Below, one piece after another: positions 33,228 to 39,039 of a stretch of 39,039 nucleotides of DNA (the first letter of the stretch is position 1; every line of letters begins with the position of its first letter). The notes under the pieces were generated by a model. That model had not been told where the DNA came from. It saw nothing but the letters and a program-made list of their open reading frames with translations, and ran no database searches. The DNA comes from Asaia bogorensis (GTDB taxonomy: Bacteria > Pseudomonadota > Alphaproteobacteria > SHVZ01): assembly GCA_945897335.1 (NCBI GenBank), contig CAMDFP010000009.1:1-39039 (forward strand). Reading direction: 5' to 3'. Position numbers and translations under genes: made by a program.

Positions 33228-34420
33228 TGCAGGCCGGCGTCGCAGAGGGACGGCGCCGGGTCTGTGTCTTGACCGGCAGTCGCGCGGAGTACGGCCTTCT
33301 CCGCTGGACAATGAGCGAGATCGCGGACGATCCGGCGCTTCAGCTCCAGGTCGCCGTCACCGGTGCTCATCTCGAGCCGAAGTTCGGGATGACCGCCGAG
33401 CGGATCGAAGCCGACGGCTTTGCGATCGACGCGCGCATCCCGATGCATCTCGATGAGAGTTCGCCGCTTTCGGTGTCGCGCTCGATGGCGGCGGGGCTGG
33501 CGGGGATCGCCGAGGCGCTGGATCGCCTCAGGCCCGACATCCTCGTCCTCCTCGGCGATCGCTTCGAGATCCATGCCGCGGCCACCGCGGCGATGGTCGC
33601 GCGCATCCCGATCGCGCACATCCATGGCGGCGAGGCGACGGAAGGTGCCATCGACGAGGCGATCCGTCATGCCGTCACCAAGATGGCGCATCTTCACTTC
33701 GTCTCCGCGCCAGCCTATCGCGACCGCGTCATCCAGCTCGGCGAGGCGCCCGACCGCGTCTTCGTCGTGGGGGCGGCCGGGCTGGACAATCTGGAGCGCA
33801 TCGAGCTTCCCGATCGCCCCGCGCTCGAACGCGAGCTCGGCGTCGAGCTCGGCGGCGGCTTCCTACTGGTCACCTATCATCCCGCGACGCTGGCCGCTGG
33901 CGATCCCGCCGGCGGTGTAGCGGAGCTCCTGGCGGCGCTGGACGAGTTTCCCGATCTGCGCGTCTTGATCACCGGGACCAATGCCGATCCGGGTGGCGAT
34001 CGCGTCCGCGACCTGATTTCGGGCTACGCGCGTGCGCAACCGGCGCGGGTCATGCTCCGCGAGTCGCTCGGGACCCGCCTGTATCTGGGTGCGATGCGGG
34101 CCGCGGCCGCGGTCGTCGGCAATTCCTCCAGCGGCATCATCGAGGCACCGGCGCTCGGCATCCCGACGGTGAACCTCGGCGACCGCCAGCGCGGCCGGCT
34201 ACGGGCGGCATCCATCATCGACTGTGCGGAGACCCGCATCGCGATCGCCGCGGCGATCGCAACGGCACTCGATCCGAAATTTCTCGGTGCGTTCGATCGA
34301 AGTGCAACCCCCTATGGCCGGCCGGGCGCGGCCAAGCGGATCCGGGACGTGTTGCGCGATGTCCGGCTCGACGGAATTCTGATGAAATCGTTCTACGACC
34401 TGCCGGCGGTCAGCCGCTGA
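33227..34420 (+). CDS. UDP-GlcNAc 2-epimerase (hydrolysing), NeuC/LegG-type
   Basis: 397 residues from an ATG in a TGATG stop-start overlap. It removes the nucleotide and inverts C2, giving a free N-acetylmannosamine-type sugar for a NeuB-like synthase. Motifs are VCVLTGSRAEYGLLRWTM, LVLLGDRFEIHAAATAAMVARIPIAHIHGGEATEGAIDEAIRHAVTKM (catalytic Asp, Glu and His positions kept), and VGNSSSGIIEAPALGIPTVNLGDRQRGR. It follows the dehydratase and aminotransferase genes, which points to a legionaminic-acid-like route rather than plain sialic acid. The 3' end overlaps the convergent radical SAM gene by 11 bp. Confidence 0.94.
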   Translation: MQAGVAEGRRRVCVLTGSRAEYGLLRWTMSEIADDPALQLQVAVTGAHLEPKFGMTAERIEADGFAIDARIPMHLDESSPLSVSRSMAAGLAGIAEALDRLRPDILVLLGDRFEIHAAATAAMVARIPIAHIHGGEATEGAIDEAIRHAVTKMAHLHFVSAPAYRDRVIQLGEAPDRVFVVGAAGLDNLERIELPDRPALERELGVELGGGFLLVTYHPATLAAGDPAGGVAELLAALDEFPDLRVLITGTNADPGGDRVRDLISGYARAQPARVMLRESLGTRLYLGAMRAAAAVVGNSSSGIIEAPALGIPTVNLGDRQRGRLRAASIIDCAETRIAIAAAIATALDPKFLGAFDRSATPYGRPGAAKRIRDVLRDVRLDGILMKSFYDLPAVSR

Positions 34421-35984
34421 CGACGGCCAGGGTCGGCGGAGTCGTCTCGGTATAGAGCGTCGACGGCCGCCCGGCGGGGATCCTGTGGTTGGCGCGCCAG
34501 ATCTGCTCGTACTCGTCGATGCGCTTCTTGTCCTTCATCAGCATCATCTCGCGCAGGCCGAGAAGCTCGACGGCATTGAAGTTCTGGCTGATGACGCCGG
34601 TGATCTTGGTCGCGTCGCCGAGGTCAAGAACGAACTTTTCGAGGTTGCCGCCATACTGGCGCTCGATCGACTCGCGATTGACGGTGAACCACTCGGAGCC
34701 CGGATAGGGCGTCGAGAAGAACGGCTTCACCACGATGCCGAGCTTGTCCCAGGCGGCCATGCTGTCCCGGATCGAGTCGAAGTCCTCGCTGGGGAAGCCG
34801 ATCATCTGGTTTGGGATCGGGCGGATCCCGGCATCCAGCGTCCAGAAGAAGCTGCGGATGTTGGTCTTGGGCGACGATCCCTTGCCGAGGCGCTTCAGGA
34901 CCTGGGACGAGAAGCTCTCGTAGCCGTAGACTAGGTGGGAGCAGCCGGCCGAACGCATCTCCTTGAGGATCTCGGGCGTGCAGAGTGTCGCGTGGCTGGT
35001 TCCCGACCAGTGGATGCCGGTCCAGCTCTCGCCGCGCTCCTTACCGTCGCCGAGGTAGGAGGGCTGCAGGCCGTTCTCCTTCCAGAGACGGCAGATGTCC
35101 CGCATCCAGGTCCTTCCGGAGTACTGGTCCATGGTCATCAGGTTCTCGTCGAGGAACCCGATGAAGTTGACCTTGAAGCGGTCATAGGCGTAGCGCGCCA
35201 GCTTCACCACGTATTCGGGGCTGTGATAGCGGATCGTCCGCGTATAGGCTCCCGGCTTGTCGAACTCGACATTGGCCTCGCCGTCCTCGCCCTCGACGTA
35301 GCGCATGTCGCCGGCGATGCCGAGGTGATAGCAGAAGCGGCAGATCAGCGAACAGCCGTAGCTGGCATTGATATCGAGGCGCCGCGTTGCCAGCATGCCT
35401 TCTTCCGAGAAGAGGACCTGGCTGTTGGGGAAATAGACTTCCTCGAGCGGGAACAGCTCCCAGGCCGGGTAGGGCAGGCTGTCGAGGTCGTGCAGCAGGC
35501 CGCGCGCCGGCGACATCACCAGCTTGCCGTCGGCGGTGCGCGAGATCGTGCCCTTGACCGTGGACCAGGCGCAGTCGCCCTGGTCGAGCCGGTCGAGGAG
35601 TTCGGGGAAGGTCTCGAAGGCCTCGCCGATGACGCCGATGTCGACTTCGGGCATCCACGTCATCATCTCGCGCGGCAGCGAGGTCAGCACGCCGCCGCCG
35701 AGCATGATCGTCGCCTTGGGGCAGACTTCGCGCGCGATCTGGACGATGCGCTTGATCGAGGCGTAGGCGGTGGTGATGCCACCGAGGGCGACCGTGTCCC
35801 AATCATCGGCCTGAAGAACGGCGCGGATCGTTTCTTCGCCACGGCGCCAGGCATTCTCGTCGTAGACCTGCACGAGATGGCCGCGCTTTATCGCGATGGC
35901 GGCCAGCAGCGCGATGCCGTAGGGCACGTGCCGCGGCACATCCTCTTCGCGGACCATCGGATTGATGAACAGGACCTTGGCCAA
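34410..35984 (-). CDS. Radical SAM protein with N-terminal B12-binding-like domain
   Basis: 524 residues. Residues ~1-130 have the layout of the cobalamin-binding-like domain of B12-type radical SAM proteins (FINPMVREEDVPRHVPYGIALLAAI, LGGITTAY, IMLGGGVLTSLPREMM), but no DxHxxG motif is seen, so cobalamin may not be bound. The 4Fe-4S site is Cys211, Cys215 and Cys218 (CSLICRFC). HLVYGYESFSSQVLKRLGKG and FPSEDFDSIRDSM are common in methylthiotransferase/BchE-like groups. It is the last gene of the nonulosonate minus operon, 21 bp after DUF115. It probably modifies a glycan, lipid or protein in that pathway; the reaction is unknown. Confidence 0.85.
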   Translation of the reverse strand: MAKVLFINPMVREEDVPRHVPYGIALLAAIAIKRGHLVQVYDENAWRRGEETIRAVLQADDWDTVALGGITTAYASIKRIVQIAREVCPKATIMLGGGVLTSLPREMMTWMPEVDIGVIGEAFETFPELLDRLDQGDCAWSTVKGTISRTADGKLVMSPARGLLHDLDSLPYPAWELFPLEEVYFPNSQVLFSEEGMLATRRLDINASYGCSLICRFCYHLGIAGDMRYVEGEDGEANVEFDKPGAYTRTIRYHSPEYVVKLARYAYDRFKVNFIGFLDENLMTMDQYSGRTWMRDICRLWKENGLQPSYLGDGKERGESWTGIHWSGTSHATLCTPEILKEMRSAGCSHLVYGYESFSSQVLKRLGKGSSPKTNIRSFFWTLDAGIRPIPNQMIGFPSEDFDSIRDSMAAWDKLGIVVKPFFSTPYPGSEWFTVNRESIERQYGGNLEKFVLDLGDATKITGVISQNFNAVELLGLREMMLMKDKKRIDEYEQIWRANHRIPAGRPSTLYTETTPPTLAVVSG

Positions 35985-36005
35985 GCGACCCTCTGATCTC
36001 CAGCC

Positions 36006-37067
36006 CTAAGCGCGATCGGCGGCGAGAAAGCTCGCCAGCGGTGCGAAGCGGATGGACTCACCGAAGACGATCCCGCCTTCGGTGCAATTCACGGTCTCGC
36101 ACTCGGCATCCTTCGCCATGTCGAGCAGCGCCGTTCGGTACCACATATAAGCAGGATCCGTATAAAACCACTGATCCAGATGCGGATTATGGACCCAGAT
36201 GAACACGTCGTCGAGGTTGTCCTCCCCGACGAGGTCGACCGCCTCGCGATAGTACTGGGTGCGGGAATGCGGGGTGTCTGCGTAGTAGGAGAAGTCAAAT
36301 CCGACCAGGGCGACTGAGCTCTTGCCCAGGACCGCATGGGCGATCATCCAGGAAGCCGAGCCGACATTGCCGCCGGCGTTGATGCAGGGCATGCCATTCA
36401 TCTCGAAGACTCGCCGGGTGACGCTGCCCGGCAGGTCCGGGTCGTCGTGCATCGGGTTCCACCAGTAGATGTCCATGCCGAGGTCGATCGCCCGGCGGAC
36501 CACGGCTTCAGACGCCGAGGTGGAAAGCGCGATTCGGATGCCCTTGGCGTGGCGGGCCATCAGGTCCAGGGTCTCGCGGTTCGCCCGGAGCTCGTTGGTA
36601 TGCCGGGGATCCAGGTCCTGGCGCCGGAAGTAGTCGTCGCCGCCTGGGGCTTCCTGCACCAGGGTCGGATCGCCGAACCACCTGACAATGCGAGTCGGAT
36701 GGGGATCGACGGTGACCACGAGGTCCGGGACGACACCATTCTTCAGGCAATAGATCATCGCGCTGTCCGCGATGATCAGCGCCCCGTCATAGCCCGCACC
36801 CTTGATCTGGGTGATCGGGTCGCGTCGAGCGACGCTGGGGCCGTTCGCCAGGACGATTGCGCTGTCTCGGCGCCCGATGGGCGCATCACGAAGTTTGGCA
36901 ATCGATCGGCCGTGGTGAAGAACCGCCTGGTTGCGCTCGGCATTGGCGACGGCCATCGGGCCATGACGTTCCCAGGTGAGGGGGCCGAGCTCCGCGACCA
37001 GCGCCCGGCCGACGCCACCGGCCCCGGGAGCGGTCGGTCTGGTCGGCGGGCCGTCCGAGGATGTCAC
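36006..37067 (-). CDS. DUF115 / MptE-like protein (Maf-type flagellin glycosylation factor-like)
   Basis: 353 residues from a GTG that overlaps the small-protein stop (GTGA); the in-frame ATG at 37091 lies inside the small gene. SAIVLANGPSVARRDPI followed by GALIIADSAMIYCLKNGVVPDLVVTVDPHPTRI is the DUF115 hallmark. A second conserved part reads CINAGGNVGSASWMIAHAVLGKSSVALVGFDFSY. DUF115 is found in motility accessory factors (Maf) that attach nonulosonic acids to flagellin, and in archaeal MptE. Next to a CMP-sugar synthetase it is most likely a transferase for the cluster's sugar. Confidence 0.85.
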   Translation of the reverse strand: MTSSDGPPTRPTAPGAGGVGRALVAELGPLTWERHGPMAVANAERNQAVLHHGRSIAKLRDAPIGRRDSAIVLANGPSVARRDPITQIKGAGYDGALIIADSAMIYCLKNGVVPDLVVTVDPHPTRIVRWFGDPTLVQEAPGGDDYFRRQDLDPRHTNELRANRETLDLMARHAKGIRIALSTSASEAVVRRAIDLGMDIYWWNPMHDDPDLPGSVTRRVFEMNGMPCINAGGNVGSASWMIAHAVLGKSSVALVGFDFSYYADTPHSRTQYYREAVDLVGEDNLDDVFIWVHNPHLDQWFYTDPAYMWYRTALLDMAKDAECETVNCTEGGIVFGESIRFAPLASFLAADRA

Positions 37068-37240
37068 CCCTTGTCGTTCTTGAGGTCCCACATGACCTTC
37101 TTCTTCGAGACATAGGCGATGCTGCCGCCGAGCCGCTTCATCGCCTCACGCTCGAACCGGTCTTCGAGCGACTCCGGCTTGGCCGGAGCGTCGGTGACTT
37201 GGGTCTTGGTCTGGAAGTTCCCCTTGAGGAGCTCGTTCAT
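37064..37240 (-). CDS. Small 58-residue protein of unknown function in the nonulosonate operon
   Basis: An ATG at 37240 sits in a TAATG overlap with the CMP-sugar synthetase stop, and its TGA overlaps the DUF115 GTG. The product begins MNELLKGNFQTKTQV and ends KKKVMWDLKNDKG. It is strongly charged, with a central EDRFEREAMKRLGG helix, and has no signal or membrane segment. The exact coupling on both sides argues that it is a real gene. I do not recognise the family. It may be a DUF115 partner or acceptor adaptor. Confidence 0.7.
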   Translation of the reverse strand: MNELLKGNFQTKTQVTDAPAKPESLEDRFEREAMKRLGGSIAYVSKKKVMWDLKNDKG

Positions 37241-37956
37241 TAGCCGGGTTTCCCGCTGAAATTGGCGCTATTGCCGGTAAATATGGCGCTGATGAGCGCC
37301 ATGTCCAGGGCAGAGTCGACCTCGAGAGACCGTTCAGGCGGCATCACATAGGGGACGGTATCCCGGCCGACGAAGGTGAGGTTCCGGCGGTACCAGTCGA
37401 CACGTGCGACGTAAACGGCCCCGTTCGGCTGATAGACCGCCGGGAGTTCCTGGCGCCGGCGGGTCTGCCACTGGCTGTCCAGCACCGGTTCGAGCCGCCC
37501 GGTGCCTCCGATGGCGAAGGACCAGTAGACCGACTTCGGCGCCGGAACGACCGAGATACACGTCGTCGCCCCCGCCGAGTCGCATGCCTCGATGGCGCCA
37601 TCGATATCGGCGCCGATGCGCAGCGGGGAGGTCGCCTGCAGCGCCACCACATAGTCGAAGGGCTGGCCAAGCTGATCCAGGGCGTGGATCAGCGACTCGT
37701 GTACGGTCGCCTCGTCGCGCGCGAGCGCGGCCGGGCGCATGAACGGGACATCGCCGCCGGCAGCGCGGGCCGCCTCGGCGATGGCCGGATCGTCGGTCGA
37801 GACGATCGCCCGGTCGACGAGCCGGGACGTGCCGGCAGCGATTACTGACCAGGCGACCATCGGCTTGCCGCCGAGCGGGATCAGGTTCTTCCCCGGCAGG
37901 CCTTTGGACCCGCCGCGGGCCAAGACCACGGCAAGGATGCGGCGCCCGTTGATCAC
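37240..37956 (-). CDS. CMP-nonulosonate (acylneuraminate) cytidylyltransferase, NeuA/LegF/PseF-type
   Basis: 238 residues. It joins CTP and a nonulosonic acid to give the CMP-activated donor. LAVVLARGGSKGLPGKNLIPLGGKPMVAWS is the CTP-binding N-terminus. IVSTDDPAIAEAARAAGGDVPFMRPAALA, VALQATSPLR and AVYQPNGAVYVARV are all characteristic, and the Asp-rich VDSALDMALI ends the domain. It is the first gene of the minus operon, divergent from the TPR gene with a 113-bp gap. It completes the dehydratase-aminotransferase-2-epimerase set found on the other strand. Whether the sugar is legionaminic or a related acid cannot be read from this enzyme. Confidence 0.93.
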   Translation of the reverse strand: MINGRRILAVVLARGGSKGLPGKNLIPLGGKPMVAWSVIAAGTSRLVDRAIVSTDDPAIAEAARAAGGDVPFMRPAALARDEATVHESLIHALDQLGQPFDYVVALQATSPLRIGADIDGAIEACDSAGATTCISVVPAPKSVYWSFAIGGTGRLEPVLDSQWQTRRRQELPAVYQPNGAVYVARVDWYRRNLTFVGRDTVPYVMPPERSLEVDSALDMALISAIFTGNSANFSGKPG

Positions 37957-38069
37957 GTCTACTTTCTAGTCTCGAACGCCGTTCCGGCACAAGCCTGGGG
38001 CGGCGGCCGGCCGCCTTGCGCCGCCCTGCAAAACCCGCTAATCGTGCCCCGCCGCGACGGAAGCATTTG

Positions 38070-39039
38070 ATGGACAGGGCGCTGCAGGGGATCTTCGAGG
38101 CGGCGTTCAAGTGCCATCAGGCCGGACGGCTCGCGGAGGCCGAAGAGCACTACCGCACGCTCCTCCGCCAGGCTCCGCACAATGCCGACGCGCTCCACCT
38201 TCTCGGTCTGCTGCGCTATCAGCAGGGACATGCTGCCGAAGCCGAAGGTCTGGTCGCCCAGGCGTTGAAAGTACGGCCGGATGCCGTCTATTACGAAAAC
38301 TTGGCGACGATCCAGGGGTCTCGCGGCGCTCTCGCGGCCGTCATCGAAACCTGCCGCGCCGGACTCGGGCATTTGTCGTCTGCGCGCCTGGGGTCGTTGC
38401 TGCTCGATGCGCTTATCCAGGTCGGCGACTTTCACCAGGCTTTGGACCTGCTTGACCGGCTGAGGCAGACCGAGCCGGCGTCCGCTGAGCGGCTGGCCGA
38501 CCGCGCTCTCTGCCTCTTCCGGATTGGGCGGCCGGCAGACGCGGAGACCGCGGCGGAGCAGGCCCTTGCGATCGATCCCAGCAGTGGAAATGCGGTCTCC
38601 GTCCTCGCCGATCTCGCATCGGCCCGTGGCGATCATCGCCGGGCGGTCGCGCTCTGGCGTCAGGCGGTGTCGGGATGGCCGGACTGGCTCGCGGCACGGA
38701 TCAATCTCGGCGTGTCCTACCTCAGGCTCGGCGATGCGCAAGCCGCCTTCGACTCGCTTTCGTCGATGCCGATCCCCGAGGATGCCGGTCAGGCCGCATC
38801 GCTGCTCAACGGTCGTGCCGCGGCCTTCCGGAAGCTCGGGAAGGTGGAGTCGGCTCGCCGGTGCCTGCAAGCGGCCTTGGCATTGTCGCCCGGCTCGGCC
38901 GAATATTCGGCCAACCTGTCGGAGCTATGGCGAGTGTTGGATGCGGCCTATGCGCTGCGCGTCGCCGGCTGGTCCATCGCCTCAGATCCGCACGGAGCGG
39001 GCGGGCATACCAACTACGGCCTCGCTCTGGAGGAGGTCG
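38070..39039 (+). CDS. Tetratricopeptide-repeat protein, 3' end outside window
   Basis: Open frame of 323 codons from the ATG at 38070 (GGAAG upstream) to the edge, with no stop. The translation is a run of TPR units: IFEAAFKCHQAGRLAEAEEHYRTLLRQAPHNADALHLLGLL, RYQQGHAAEAEGLVAQALKVRPD, LIQVGDFHQALDLLDRLRQTEP, RIGRPADAETAAEQALAIDPSSG, ARGDHRRAVALWRQAV, and RKLGKVESARRCLQAALALSPGSAEYSANLSELW. In this neighbourhood such N-terminal TPR arrays often precede glycosyltransferase or sulfotransferase domains. That is inference, as the C-terminus is missing. Confidence 0.85.
   Translation, partial: MDRALQGIFEAAFKCHQAGRLAEAEEHYRTLLRQAPHNADALHLLGLLRYQQGHAAEAEGLVAQALKVRPDAVYYENLATIQGSRGALAAVIETCRAGLGHLSSARLGSLLLDALIQVGDFHQALDLLDRLRQTEPASAERLADRALCLFRIGRPADAETAAEQALAIDPSSGNAVSVLADLASARGDHRRAVALWRQAVSGWPDWLAARINLGVSYLRLGDAQAAFDSLSSMPIPEDAGQAASLLNGRAAAFRKLGKVESARRCLQAALALSPGSAEYSANLSELWRVLDAAYALRVAGWSIASDPHGAGGHTNYGLALEEV

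Noticed and set aside
38002-38015. Perfect 14-bp palindrome GGCGGCCGGCCGCC between the CMP-synthetase and TPR genes
   Set aside because: Made only of G and C in a very GC-rich genome and without a T-tract, so it is weak evidence for an operator or terminator.

Overview
The window is high-GC, densely packed bacterial chromosome. It reads as an alphaproteobacterium, most likely Rhodospirillales-like. The reasons are the ~1,600-residue NAD-glutamate dehydrogenase, a tripartite TRAP importer, many MarR regulators, the gene density and the GC-biased third positions. No rRNA, tRNA, CRISPR array, transposase or phage gene was seen. Four-base ATGA/GTGA stop-start overlaps are very common, so most genes sit in translationally coupled operons.

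Left part (1-12.5 kb). A + strand trio comes first: the end of a degenerate ABC ATPase, a stand-alone cyclic-nucleotide-binding protein and a small methyltransferase. It converges on an eight-gene minus-strand block running from 9110 down to 1932. In transcription order the block encodes a ferredoxin/FAD/NAD reductase, an SDR dehydrogenase, a PaaA-like diiron oxygenase, gentisate 1,2-dioxygenase, a protein of unknown function, a fumarylacetoacetate-hydrolase-family enzyme, exonuclease III and a CoA-binding acyl-CoA synthetase subunit. Divergent from it is a DctP-DctQ-DctM-MarR operon. The shared 100-bp gap holds a MarR-type operator candidate. I infer one regulated unit for uptake and degradation of an aromatic acid through gentisate, with an unusual diiron ring hydroxylase feeding gentisate.

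Middle (12.5-28.5 kb). Two secreted beta-rich proteins (one with a YVTN propeller plus duplicated Trp-rich repeats) are preceded by an FNR/FixK-like box. A truncated TRAP DctP remnant lies in the only large non-coding stretch. Then come a TPR protein coupled to a dihydroorotase, and a coupled minus-strand trio: UMF1-type MFS transporter, TIGR04372-like glycosyltransferase and a crotonase whose active site looks altered. A Tat-exported nitroreductase-like protein is coupled to a MarR regulator behind a striking dyad operator. The NAD-dependent glutamate dehydrogenase follows.

Right part (28.5-39.0 kb). This is a surface-glycan or flagellin-glycosylation locus. A + strand operon carries two methyltransferases, a family-2-like glycosyltransferase, a FlaA1/PglF-type nucleotide-sugar dehydratase, a LegC-type aminotransferase and a NeuC/LegG hydrolysing 2-epimerase. 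A convergent minus operon carries a NeuA/LegF CMP-sugar synthetase, a 58-residue small protein, a DUF115/MptE-like (Maf-type) protein and a radical SAM protein. Together they suggest synthesis and transfer of a legionaminic-acid-like nonulosonic acid. The NeuB-type synthase and the N-acetyltransferase are not in the window. A TPR protein runs off the right edge.
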